Positions 32,666-40,892 are shown, numbered from the stretch's first letter. The stretch: 42,103 nucleotides of DNA from QAMX01 sp003149835 (GCA_959600635.1 CAUGMN010000014.1:1-42103), one strand, 5' to 3'. Notes: generated by a model from the letters alone, not told the origin. Numbers and translations: made by a program.

Positions 32666-33062
32666 GCGTAAAGATTATACACACTTGCTATATGTTCGCA
32701 AGTATTCCATCTCCACCAATGATTATGAATTATATGTATACGGGGTCAACACAACGGACATTTACCACACGATGGGTGAAATGTATTTTCGCTCAATAGC
32801 GCATATCGAGAGAATTGATTTTGCCGAGCTGACACCGGATAATGCACAAGCGAAACTTGATTTTTGGAAAAGTGAGGGGAAAGAAATTCTTGTCTGGCAT
32901 GACAAATACAAAACCGACGCTGTTCCAGTAGTGAATGGGGTGTGGTTGCCTGTTGATGAAAAGAACGACGCGTTTGATTGTTCCGCATGTGATTCGATGG
33001 TGTCAAAGAAACTTAATTATTGCCCCGTGTGCGGCGCAAAAATGACAAATACGGAGGTGTAA
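32655..33062 (+). CDS. Phage protein with C-terminal zinc ribbon
   Basis: This 135-residue protein has an N-terminal beta-rich domain (YVRKYSISTNDYELYVYGV) and a C-terminal ribbon CSAC ... CPVCGAKM. GGAGGGG precedes ATG 32655. The function is unknown. Confidence 0.7.
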   Translation: MLVERKDYTHLLYVRKYSISTNDYELYVYGVNTTDIYHTMGEMYFRSIAHIERIDFAELTPDNAQAKLDFWKSEGKEILVWHDKYKTDAVPVVNGVWLPVDEKNDAFDCSACDSMVSKKLNYCPVCGAKMTNTEV

Positions 33063-33066
33063 CACG

Positions 33067-33279
33067 ATGACCTGTCCCGATCACCCCGCCATTGCCCGCG
33101 CGATTGCGACCGGCGACACGGATCCGGAAGAATCCCGCGCTCAGGTGTTCGTCTGTTCCGGCTGCGGCGACCCAATCCGCGAGGGCGACCCATATGTTGA
33201 CCTGCTCGGCGAACAATACTGTATGGACTGCATCGAAGAGCTGACAAACTACGCGGAATTCATCAATGGAAAGGACTGA
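33067..33279 (+). CDS. Small zinc-ribbon phage protein
   Basis: This 70-residue protein has CSGCGDPI and CMDCIEEL, a four-Cys metal site around residues 30-55 with an intervening YVDLLGEQY hairpin. GGAGGTG precedes the ATG. It may bind nucleic acid or act as an adaptor. Confidence 0.75.
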   Translation: MTCPDHPAIARAIATGDTDPEESRAQVFVCSGCGDPIREGDPYVDLLGEQYCMDCIEELTNYAEFINGKD

Positions 33280-33285
33280 TGACTT

Positions 33286-33918
33286 ATCGGAATTCCGGTT
33301 TTAATCGAGGGCGAATCCGGCAGTGGAAAATCTACTGCTTTAAGAAATTTTCAGGCCTCTGAAATCGGCATTTTTAACGTCGCCTCAAAGCCCCTGCCGT
33401 TCAAAAACAAGCTTCCAAAAATAGACAACGCGACCTATCAGACCATCAAAAAAAACTTATCGTCCTCAAAGCTGAAAACCTTCGCCATTGACGACAGCCA
33501 ATATCTCATGGCGTTTGAATCCTTTGAAAAAGCCAACGAAACCGGCTACGGAAAGTTTACCACAATGGCCGTGAACTTCTACAATTTAGTGCAGTTTGTG
33601 ATTAAGCAAACGCCGCCCGACGTAATCGTGTATTTTCTCCAACACACCGAGAAGACCGACGACGGACGGATCAAGGCGAAGACGCTCGGGAAAATGCTCG
33701 ATTCACAACTGACACTGGAAGGCCTGTTCTCTATCGTCCTGTTGTGCCGCACCGACGGCACCCGCCACTGGTTCGAAACGCAGAGCGACGGTTTCTCCAC
33801 GGCAAAATCCCCGATGGGTATGTTTGAGCGCGAAATCGAAAATGATCTAAAACTGGTGGACACGCTCATCAGGGAATATTGGGAGCTGGGAGGCGGAGAG
33901 AGTGTCCCTGAGAAATGA
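33286..33918 (+). CDS. Phage AAA/RecA-core ATPase (Sak4-like), non-AUG start or frameshift at 5' end
   Basis: The frame is open from 33283. It contains Walker A GESGSGKST (33310-33336), Walker B-like FAIDDSQ, and the conserved EREIENDL/TLIREYWEL end, about 210 residues in all. It fits the phage AAA_24/Sak4-type ATPases that work with single-strand DNA-binding proteins in recombination; its neighbours support this. The first ATG in this frame (33508) lies after Walker A and cannot be the true start. No AUG, GUG or UUG lies between the in-frame stop at 33280 and Walker A; GGAAAGGA (33268-33275) is well placed for ATC 33286 or CTT 33283. Confidence 0.78.
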   Translation: MGIPVLIEGESGSGKSTALRNFQASEIGIFNVASKPLPFKNKLPKIDNATYQTIKKNLSSSKLKTFAIDDSQYLMAFESFEKANETGYGKFTTMAVNFYNLVQFVIKQTPPDVIVYFLQHTEKTDDGRIKAKTLGKMLDSQLTLEGLFSIVLLCRTDGTRHWFETQSDGFSTAKSPMGMFEREIENDLKLVDTLIREYWELGGGESVPEK

Positions 33919-34126
33919 AGTCCTGCATTATACCCCCGCAACCGTAACGATTTACTTTGCCGAAGATCACGTCTGCTGCGCCCTCTGCCCACTTCTCGAG
34001 GTTTACGCGCGCAAACAATGCCGGAGAACCGGCGAATACATCATCGACGACCGCACAATCGGGTATTATTGCCCGCTCAATTTTAACGACAACAAAACGG
34101 AGGAAAACACAAATGAAACAGTTTAG
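33902..34126 (+). CDS. Small Cys-rich phage protein
   Basis: This 74-residue protein has CCALCPLLEVYARKQCRRTG and a later YYCPL, a likely metal site. The start is GTG 33902, with GGAGGCGGAGA before it, overlapping the ATPase end by 17 bp. It lies between the ATPase and the SSB-like gene, so it may help recombination or replication. Confidence 0.7.
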   Translation: MSLRNEVLHYTPATVTIYFAEDHVCCALCPLLEVYARKQCRRTGEYIIDDRTIGYYCPLNFNDNKTEENTNETV

Positions 34127-34688
34127 CGGTTATGCCCCGCAGAAAATGCAGATCAAAGAAACGCTTCCGGTCGGCGCGTATGTCAGCGTCATCAAAGACG
34201 CGGAAGAGGTTGAAATCGGCTCATACCATGCGCTTGTCCTGCTGGTTGACATTGCCGAGGGCGAGCAAAAAGATTTCTTTCTGCGCGACTACAAGGCACA
34301 AGACGGCGAAGACAAAAAATGGCGCGGAAGGCTGTTCGTAAACGTTCCCACTGACGATGGCAGTGAAAAAGACGCCCTGACAAAGCGCATATTTAACGAT
34401 ACCATCGCCTGTATCGAGGATTCAAACCCCGGCTATCACTGGAATTGGGATGAAAAAAGCCTGAAAGGAAGGCGAATCGGCCACCTGTCCCGCGAAAAAG
34501 AGTGGGAGTTTAACGGTAAAACCGGCTGGCGGACGGAGCTGTGCTTTGTCAAGTCCGTCGACGATATCCATAACGGCCGCTACAAAATGCCGCAGCGCAA
34601 GCCCCTTGCTAAGAGCGTTTCATCCGACATTTCCTATGGCTCGTTTGGTGAGCCGGACCCGCAGGGCGACGAAGACCTTCCGTTCTGA
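34113..34688 (+). CDS. Phage single-strand DNA-binding-like protein
   Basis: This 191-residue protein has a beta-rich core (YVSVIKDAEEVEIGSYHALVLLVDIAEG, RGRLFVNVPTDDGS, RRIGHLSREKEWEFNGKTGW) and an acidic C-terminal tip DEDLPF, as in SSB proteins that recruit partners through this tail. It fits the DUF669/SSB-like proteins of phage replication modules. CGGAGG precedes ATG 34113. It would cover single strands for the ATPase, nuclease and primase-helicase encoded around it. Confidence 0.78.
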   Translation: MKQFSGYAPQKMQIKETLPVGAYVSVIKDAEEVEIGSYHALVLLVDIAEGEQKDFFLRDYKAQDGEDKKWRGRLFVNVPTDDGSEKDALTKRIFNDTIACIEDSNPGYHWNWDEKSLKGRRIGHLSREKEWEFNGKTGWRTELCFVKSVDDIHNGRYKMPQRKPLAKSVSSDISYGSFGEPDPQGDEDLPF

Positions 34689-34739
34689 TAAACCGTGGGG
34701 CGGGCTGGTGGGAATTCGATTCCAAAGGAGGGATAACGC

Positions 34740-35261
34740 TTGCACCCCGTAGAGATTCGCGCGACGCTTGACCGCGCCACGTTGTTGCTCGACACCCGCG
34801 AGCAGGACACAAAGCGCTTGCGGGTGCGCCTCCGCGACATCGGCTGGCCGGTAGAACGCACTACTCTGCGCTGCGGCGATTACAGCGCAAAGTTTGAGCT
34901 TCCTCATGGTACATATCTTGATCTGTCCGACAAAGTCGTCATTGAGCGCAAATTCGCATTGGACGAGCTAATCCAATGCTATACCCGAGAGCGCGCCCGC
35001 TTTGTCCGCGAGTTCGAGCGCGCCGAAACCCGCAAAATCTACCTGTTGCTCGAAAATACGACATGGGAACATGTATACGCCGGAAAATACCGCTCTCAAA
35101 TGCAGCCGCAGTCGCTTGTCGCTTCCATGCTGGCTTGGCTGGCGAGATACAATTGTCAGCTTCTGATGTGCAAAGCCGAGACCGGCGGTCAGCTCATCCG
35201 GGATATCCTGTACCGCGAGGCGAAAGAAATCTTGACAGCCGAGGAGACCAACCATGAGTAA
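34740..35261 (+). CDS. ERCC4/XPF-type nuclease
   Basis: This 173-residue protein has the ERCC4 nuclease signature: LLLDTREQ (Asp18), GDYS (46-49) and the metal-binding ERK (69-71) followed by DEL. It probably cuts branched or single-strand DNA during phage replication and recombination. The start is TTG 34740, with AAGGAGGG upstream. It overlaps the primase-helicase gene by 8 bp. Confidence 0.88.
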   Translation: MHPVEIRATLDRATLLLDTREQDTKRLRVRLRDIGWPVERTTLRCGDYSAKFELPHGTYLDLSDKVVIERKFALDELIQCYTRERARFVREFERAETRKIYLLLENTTWEHVYAGKYRSQMQPQSLVASMLAWLARYNCQLLMCKAETGGQLIRDILYREAKEILTAEETNHE

Positions 35262-37344
35262 CATCTTTTCAGACATCAAATCCCGCTGCGACCTGCCGTC
35301 TGTCCTGTCTCTGTACGGCCGTACCCCCAACGCTAACGGCATGATCGCCTGTCCCTTTCACGGCAAAGACGAACACCCGTCCATGCGCGTCTATTCCGAC
35401 GGGCTGTATTGCTTCGCTTGCGGCTGGCACGGCGACGCAATCGCCTTTGTCGAGCGAATGGACAGCTGCACGGCCATCGAGGCCGCCCGAAAGCTGAACG
35501 ACGTCTTTCTTCTCGGCGTCGACTTCGGCAAGCCGATGACCGCCAAAGAGACGGAGCTCTGGCGCCGGCAGCGCAAAATCAAATCGGCGGAGCGCGCGTT
35601 CGACAGTCTCGCAGACGACGCGCTGCAAGCCGAGCTTGCCGGAGATCACGAAAAATATCAGGAGATTATCCGGCAGCGCGAACGTCTTGACGCGGAAATC
35701 ACCCGCCTTGAAAACGAAACGTCAGCCGCTTCCGGCGCAGAACACGCCCCGATTCCGGAAGAATACACATGGGACAGCACGGGCATTTTTTACATATTCA
35801 CGCCCCCGAAAGGCTCTCCCATCGTCGAATACGTCTGCCGCACGGCCATTCAGATTTCCGGCGTCTACGCGGACGAAGATACCGGCCTGCATTCTGTCGT
35901 TTTGAGCTTCCACGACGGTATGAGGTCGCGCCGCGAGACGTTTGACCGTCAAATGCTGACCGACCCGCAGACCGTCAAAAAGCTCTCCGGCTACGGCGTC
36001 ACCATCACAAGCGCAAAACACCTTGCCCTTGCCTTCGCCCTCCGTCTGCACAACTGCCCCGTCATGCCCTCCGCGTCCCGTCTCGGCTGGTTCGGCTCGG
36101 AGTTTGTCCCGTACTCGTCAATCATTCAATGCATGGTGAAAGACAACACCAGCGCGGCAATGCTCAACGCCGTTGTTGACCAGCAAGGCTCTTTGGATTT
36201 ATGGCTGTCAACAGCAATCCCGACCTTACAAGCCTCGCGCGCCGCTCGCTTCGCCGTTGCCGCCAGTCTGTGCGCGCCCCTGTTGCTGAGAGTGAAAAGT
36301 ATGGGGTTTGGCGTACACCTATACAGCAAATCCGGCACCGGTAAAACGGTTTGCTTGTTGCTTGCAACATCAATTTGGGGGCACCCACAAGAGCTCATGA
36401 AGTCTATGGCAAGCACAACCGTAGGCATGGAAAAAACCGCGGCATTTTTAACGAATCTCCCGCTAATATTCGATGAATTGCAAGAGGCAAAAAATAAAGA
36501 AGCCCTTGAAACGATTGTCTACATGCTTTCTAACGGACGCTCCAAAACCCGTGGAACGAAAGAGGGCGGCATTGCCGACGAATCGCGCTGGCTGTCTACG
36601 TTTATTACCAGCGGAGAACAGGCTATTCTTGACGATACCGCCTGCACAGGAGCTGTCAACCGCGTCATTTCTGTCGATACGGCCGAAGAAACATTCGGAC
36701 AAGCCCACGGGCGCAGGATTGCTGAATCCATTTCTCTCAATTACGGACACATCGGCAGACAATGGATCTCCTATATTCAAAATCCCATTCATGCAGCTGA
36801 AATTCAGGCCAGAGCCACAGAAATACACCAGCTTCAACAGGACAAAGGATATCTTGACAAACAGCTCATGGCTTGCGCTTATCTGCAAGCTGTTTCTGAG
36901 ACGGCCGCGTCCGTCTTGTTTCAAGGAGATCACGCAACAATCCTTTCCGAATCCGATATCGCCCCCTGCCTGATTACGAAGGAAGAGGCCGACAAAGAGA
37001 AAAAAGGCGTCGAGTTCCTAAAAGGCTGGATCGCCGGCAACGCCAAGAGCTTTGAAAACGGCGGCGCGGAGTTTCAGCCAAGAGAGGTGTTCGGCAAATG
37101 GCAGGATAACGAGTGCTGGATTATCAGCAATAAGTTTAACGACGTCCTCAAAAAAGCGAATTTCTCCCCCAAAGACGTTTTTTCGGAAGCCGTCCGAATG
37201 GGCGTCAGCGAATGGCAGACCAACGGAGACCATCCGCGCAGAGACCGCAATGTTCGCGTTAACGGAAAACAGGTACGGTGTGTATTGGTTCGCTTTTCGG
37301 GCGAAGATTCAAACGAATGTTCTGAAAATGAGCTGCCGTTTTGA
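35254..37344 (+). CDS. CHC2 zinc-finger / DUF927 primase-helicase-like protein
   Basis: This 696-residue protein starts with a DnaG-type CHC2 zinc finger (Cys33, His36, Cys53, Cys56; FHGKDEHPSM). A charged helical linker (about 90-155) and a DUF927 ATPase domain follow, with Walker A SGTGKT ending at residue 365 and Walker B-like LPLIFDE. A C-terminal DNA-binding-like region completes it. I see no TOPRIM catalytic domain, so it may prime only with a partner or act as a loader/helicase. It ends in ENELPF, similar to an SSB tip. The candidate origin begins 20 bp after its stop. Confidence 0.85.
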   Translation: MSNIFSDIKSRCDLPSVLSLYGRTPNANGMIACPFHGKDEHPSMRVYSDGLYCFACGWHGDAIAFVERMDSCTAIEAARKLNDVFLLGVDFGKPMTAKETELWRRQRKIKSAERAFDSLADDALQAELAGDHEKYQEIIRQRERLDAEITRLENETSAASGAEHAPIPEEYTWDSTGIFYIFTPPKGSPIVEYVCRTAIQISGVYADEDTGLHSVVLSFHDGMRSRRETFDRQMLTDPQTVKKLSGYGVTITSAKHLALAFALRLHNCPVMPSASRLGWFGSEFVPYSSIIQCMVKDNTSAAMLNAVVDQQGSLDLWLSTAIPTLQASRAARFAVAASLCAPLLLRVKSMGFGVHLYSKSGTGKTVCLLLATSIWGHPQELMKSMASTTVGMEKTAAFLTNLPLIFDELQEAKNKEALETIVYMLSNGRSKTRGTKEGGIADESRWLSTFITSGEQAILDDTACTGAVNRVISVDTAEETFGQAHGRRIAESISLNYGHIGRQWISYIQNPIHAAEIQARATEIHQLQQDKGYLDKQLMACAYLQAVSETAASVLFQGDHATILSESDIAPCLITKEEADKEKKGVEFLKGWIAGNAKSFENGGAEFQPREVFGKWQDNECWIISNKFNDVLKKANFSPKDVFSEAVRMGVSEWQTNGDHPRRDRNVRVNGKQVRCVLVRFSGEDSNECSENELPF

Positions 37345-37363
37345 CTGTTTCTGCGTCAAAATT

Positions 37364-37661
37364 GGTAACACGCCAAAAGTGGTAGCAAAACGGGTAACAC
37401 GAAATCTCTTAGACCCTCAACTGTTTTGGGGATTTGTTACCCATGTTACCCCTGTTACAACGAAAAAATATATCGTAATGTGCGCGCGTGATATATGTAT
37501 TATACATTGGTAACATGGGTAACAAGGGTAACAAAGAAAAATATATATAATAATAATACTATATAATATAATAAATACAATAAAATACCCTGTTTTATGT
37601 CTCAAAAAGTTATGTGGTTTTGTTACCCATTTTGTTACCCATCATTTTTCGAGTGGTAACA
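37364..37661. other. Candidate phage replication origin: GGGTAACA iterons and AT-rich stretch
   Basis: About twelve copies of (G)GGTAACA or its complement occur at 37364, 37381 (variant), 37392, 37435, 37444, 37453, 37509, 37517, 37526, 37621, 37633 and 37655. Three leftward copies (37433-37460) mirror three rightward copies (37507-37535) around an AT-rich centre. A purely A/T stretch lies at about 37540-37600. The location between the primase-helicase and the next gene, without any coding frame, fits an origin. Confidence 0.7.
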
Positions 37662-37683
37662 GGCAAAAAAAGGAGGTTTTGAA

Positions 37684-38058
37684 ATGACGGTTGACGAGAT
37701 CAGCGCGGCGGCCATCCGCGGAGAGGGAATCCATTACCGCGAGCCGGTAGAGGACCGGGCTTTGTATGGGAAGCTGTACATGATATACCGGCAGTACAGG
37801 GACGGAACGATTACGAAAGCCACCGGCGCACAGCGCAAGACCGAGGCTTTGTTTGAGCACAAGAAGGACAAGCTCGACCGTCAGACGCTGAGCGAAGAGG
37901 CGCGGCGCTCCGCAGAGTTATATCAGCAAATCGAATACTGCGTGTCGGAATACTGCAAATGCCCCAGCAGAGAAAACGCGGACAGAATGATCGAAACGAT
38001 CTACCACATCAGGAAAGAGCAGGCCAAAGAATTTTACAAACCGGATACGGAGGAATGA
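37684..38058 (+). CDS. Phage protein of unknown function
   Basis: This 124-residue, charged and helical protein (EPVEDRALYGKLYMIYRQYRDG, TLSEEARRSAELYQQIEYCVSEYCKC) is of a kind common after replication genes in Firmicutes phages. AGGAGG precedes the ATG. The function is unknown. Confidence 0.75.
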   Translation: MTVDEISAAAIRGEGIHYREPVEDRALYGKLYMIYRQYRDGTITKATGAQRKTEALFEHKKDKLDRQTLSEEARRSAELYQQIEYCVSEYCKCPSRENADRMIETIYHIRKEQAKEFYKPDTEE

Positions 38059-38061
38059 ATC

Positions 38062-38427
38062 ATGGACGTCAAGAAAGTGCTGGAAAGCATTGAGCAGGAA
38101 ACGAGGACAGACTGCAAGCAGGACGCAAAGGCCGATTTCGGAAAGCCGCGGCCGTCTCTGGTGCCGCCTCACGCCGTGCTCGCCATTGCGGAGGTCAGAG
38201 AATACGGCTCGCTAAAATACGGCTCGCCGGACAACTGGCGCTTTGTCGAGCCGGAACGCTATGTTGACGCGCTTTATCGTCATCTGCTGGCCGTTGTAGA
38301 GAAAGGGCTGGACAGCTCCGATGCAGAAAGCCACCTCCCCCATATATGGCATATCGCCACCAATGCGGCCTTCCTGTGTGAAATCCTTCACGACGAGGAC
38401 CTGAAAGAGGGGATCATCAAGATATGA
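38062..38427 (+). CDS. DUF5664 protein (MazZ-like dATP/dGTP diphosphohydrolase family)
   Basis: This 121-residue protein has the family pattern PRPSLVPPHAVLAIAEVREYGSLKYG, then NWRFVEPERYVDALYRHLLAVVE and SHLPHIWHIATNAAFL. The Glu/His/Asp residues fit an all-alpha nucleotide pyrophosphohydrolase metal site. In some phages such enzymes act on dATP/dGTP (MazZ); no PurZ-like gene for 2-aminoadenine is in the window, so it may only shape nucleotide pools. It starts three bases after the previous stop. Confidence 0.78.
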   Translation: MDVKKVLESIEQETRTDCKQDAKADFGKPRPSLVPPHAVLAIAEVREYGSLKYGSPDNWRFVEPERYVDALYRHLLAVVEKGLDSSDAESHLPHIWHIATNAAFLCEILHDEDLKEGIIKI

Positions 38428-38590
38428 CAGACGGCGAAACACACAGACGTCAAAAGCTACCCCTGAAAACGGCTTGTTTTGCGGTGTTTGGAGATATATC
38501 TGTACGACACCCTATACACTATATCCCCCAAACACGAACACGCGCTGAAACGGCTTATTTACGCGGTTTTGGAGGGAGGAAGGATAAGCG

Positions 38591-38857
38591 ATGACAGGCT
38601 ATGAGAAGGAAACCATCATCAGCTACAACCAAGCAGAGCCAACCGCAACGATATTCACGTATCACCCCGCGCTCATTCGAAAGCTTGACCGGCTGTGCGC
38701 CGCCTGCGACGGCTATCGCTGCTTGCAGCGAGGGGAGGCAGAGGGCGCGCCATATGCCGAATACGAGGTTCCAAAGAAATATGTGTCCATCCGCAAGCCG
38801 GCGCACCGCGCAGAATCAAAAGCTGCCTCTGAAAACCGCGAATTCACCGCTATTTGA
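38591..38857 (+). CDS. Small phage protein of unknown function
   Basis: This 88-residue protein (YNQAEPTATIFTYHPALIRKLDRLCAACDG ... YAEYEVPKKYVSIRKP) belongs to a type often seen before the late regulator in Clostridia prophages. GGAGGGAGGA precedes the ATG. Its last codons lie in one copy of the dyad repeat, so the C terminus may have been altered by that repeat. Confidence 0.7.
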   Translation: MTGYEKETIISYNQAEPTATIFTYHPALIRKLDRLCAACDGYRCLQRGEAEGAPYAEYEVPKKYVSIRKPAHRAESKAASENREFTAI

Positions 38858-38968
38858 CAGGGAAACACGAAAGCCCCCTACAAGTTATATGGCCGGAAAG
38901 AAACGCTGCTCAAAACCGCTTATTTGGCGCGGTTTTAACGGGCAGACAAACAGGGAGGAATTCAGACC

Positions 38969-39370
38969 ATGCAGACCACAAGTCAAGCGCTCTTTGTCAA
39001 ACGGTCCGAGCCTATCGGCGTGCGCCGCTTGCGGAGCTATAAAGCCATATGGCGCCGGCTGGATGAATGCGTTGCAGACCTGCGCGGCCTGTACGCTATT
39101 CCATGGCAGATGTATAAACCGGAGGTGCGCAGGCGGATTCTTCGCGCCGAACAGCTCCGACGGCAGTTAGAAACAATCATCGACCAGACAGACCGCGCCT
39201 TGTCAGAGCTAAACGACCCTGAAACCCGCGTAATCTACGGCCTGTATTTTGACAAGGAAACGCCTTACGCTATGGCTATCGCCCTTGGGTGCAGCCTCGC
39301 CAAAATCCACGGCATTCGCCGCGGCGCTCTCCACAAACTCAACGCCGCCCTGAGGCGAAACAGCCCATGA
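38969..39370 (+). CDS. Sigma-70-region-4-like phage late transcription regulator
   Basis: This 133-residue protein has a helical N-terminal part and a C-terminal region 4-like helix-turn-helix (LNDPETRVIYGLYFDKETPYAMAIALGCSLAKIHGIRRGALHKL). It is comparable with ArpU-type late regulators of Gram-positive phages. GGAGGA precedes the ATG. It ends the early operon, 15 bp before a strong terminator. Its targets would be late promoters further right. Confidence 0.78.
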   Translation: MQTTSQALFVKRSEPIGVRRLRSYKAIWRRLDECVADLRGLYAIPWQMYKPEVRRRILRAEQLRRQLETIIDQTDRALSELNDPETRVIYGLYFDKETPYAMAIALGCSLAKIHGIRRGALHKLNAALRRNSP

Positions 39371-39384
39371 CAGCCCTTTGCGCC

Positions 39385-39419
39385 AAAGCCGCCGGTTCGT
39401 CCGGCGGTTTTCTTTTTGT
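39385..39419 (+). terminator. Intrinsic terminator closing the early operon
   Basis: The stem CCGCCGG / CCGGCGG with a TTCGT loop, extended by A-T pairs, is followed by TTTTCTTTTT. Confidence 0.9.
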
Positions 39420-39688
39420 CTGTCTTGTCAACCGCAACAACTTATCGCGGGGGGCGTTCTCCCTGCTTTTGCTGCGGAGATAGGAGCCGCTTGAAACCCT
39501 CGCACAATGCAGGAGAGCCGAGAATCCCCAGACTTTCGCTATGGAGAGTGACAACCGCTTTGTCGGGAATCCCGCCCCCCAAGACCCGCGCCTGTCCGCG
39601 GCTGTTTTCATTTTGAAAGCAACTGGTTCCAAAATGGAACAGCTTGAACAGAAAACACGCGCCGCCTGTTTCAGCGCCGCCAACACCC

Positions 39689-39718
39689 GCGCACAGTTAG
39701 TCATCGCTAACTGTGCGC
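39689..39718. repeat. 12-bp perfect inverted repeat
   Basis: The arms GCGCACAGTTAG and CTAACTGTGCGC have a 6-nt loop. No T-run follows. The half-site GTTAG/CTAAC also occurs near 40900. Confidence 0.6.
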
Positions 39719-40807
39719 ACTGAAACCACATTCTAAAACCGGCTGATTAAAGCCGTTTTCAGTATACATTGGTTGCCGCCCATATACTTATATACCCTCC
39801 GTGCGGTTCTTGCCTAAAACCCCGCTAAATACGCCGTTTTGACAGGCCAGTTTTGATTCTGTGCGGTCTCCCCGCCCCAAAAATGCGGCTCTGCCGTGTT
39901 CTGCGCCTTGACGTCGCCGCTTTGCTGTGCGGTTCCGGCTGACCGGAGGCGCGAAACGCGCTTATTTTTCGGTCAACCGCAAACACAGTTCAGGCAGCGT
40001 ACCGCCTCGCCGGCGGCGCGAAACACTCTGGCCCGGCCTCCCCGCTGTTTTTTTCAAAATCGGGCATACCACCCTATCATAATTTATGCCCCCCCTGTTG
40101 GGGCAAGGGTGCGCCAAAACAAGGGCAGATTGAAACAAGGGCGCTCCGCAGCAAGAACGCCTTGAAACAACGCTGTACCCAAAACAACAGTATGCCGCCA
40201 CAAGGAAGCGCCGGCACTCTGCAATCCAGACCGCCTACATCCGCCCGGCTCTTTCAGGGCGCGCCGAAGCGACGCCGCACAGCCCATGCCGCGACGACCG
40301 CCAAATCGCCGAACCGTCAATTCCCATCCGCACAGCTACGATGTCATCCGAGCTGACCTATGCCGCCCGAAGCCATTCCGACACCCGCCAAGCCTATCAT
40401 GGCAATCTCGATATTGCTGTATGTGTTGGGATGGGTAGGTATAGGTACCTGCCTCCTGCGGCCGCCCCCGTCTTGGGGCAAGGGTCGACCGCTTTACCTC
40501 GTCTCTCATTGCCGTTTTTCCCTTGATTTCCCCTCTGCCAGCCTTATATAATTCCTCAAAAAAAATCTCTTCACAATCCCTCTGCTTTGCTTCAAAACGC
40601 ATATTTTGTTTAATAGACAGTGTATGCTCCATGTATAATCAATGCATATCAATTATATTTATTCATTTAAGGCCGTTTTACCGCCTATATTCTGCTGCTT
40701 GGAACGGATATATTCAAACACATTCGTTCTATCCTATCAATGCATGGTTATACGCTGCCATCTGATAATCCCTTCTGCCCTCCCATAATCGCACCATATC
40801 ACCATAT

Positions 40808-40819
40808 GACAGCGCTGTC
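40808..40819. repeat. 12-bp perfect palindrome
   Basis: GACAGCGCTGTC reads the same on both strands and lies nine bases before a long hairpin. A protein binding site is possible. Confidence 0.45.
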
Positions 40820-40827
40820 CTATCACA

Positions 40828-40892
40828 GTATCTGCATATAGGGGGATATGATATATATGTAATATATATCTATATACCCTATATGCAGATAC
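40828..40892. repeat. 65-nt hairpin with 16-bp perfect outer arms
   Basis: The outer arms GTATCTGCATATAGGG (40828-40843) and its exact complement (40877-40892) enclose a second perfect pair, ATATATAT-GTA-ATATATAT. No T-run follows. It is too large for a standard terminator and too regular to be chance. Confidence 0.75.

Larger units (their letters stand above)
38463..39846. repeat. Dispersed ~30-bp dyad repeat family (six copies)
   Basis: Copies lie at 38463-38493, 38545-38574, 38829-38860, 38909-38940, 39732-39762 and 39813-39846. They share CT-AAAAC-C/G-GC-TTATTT-A-GC-GGTTTT, best seen as AAAACCGC-N9-GCGGTTTT in the fourth copy. All but the third are in gaps between genes; the third overlaps the end of the gene at 38591. 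Confidence 0.6.

Noticed and set aside
38062..38427. Claim of a 2-aminoadenine (Z) genome
   Set aside because: Only the MazZ-like gene is seen; the essential PurZ-type gene is not in the window.
39339..39731. 130-codon minus-strand frame across the early-operon terminator
   Set aside because: It runs antisense through a strong terminator and the end of the late regulator gene and lacks a ribosome site; the sequence is Ser/Arg/Ala-rich.
38463..39846. CRISPR-like array from the ~30-bp dyad repeats
   Set aside because: Spacing is irregular (about 80 to 800 bp), copies are diverged and genes lie between them.
39896..40632. Several short frames on both strands in the gene-poor zone
   Set aside because: They overlap each other, are Arg/Pro-rich, and lack ribosome sites; I could not support any as a gene.
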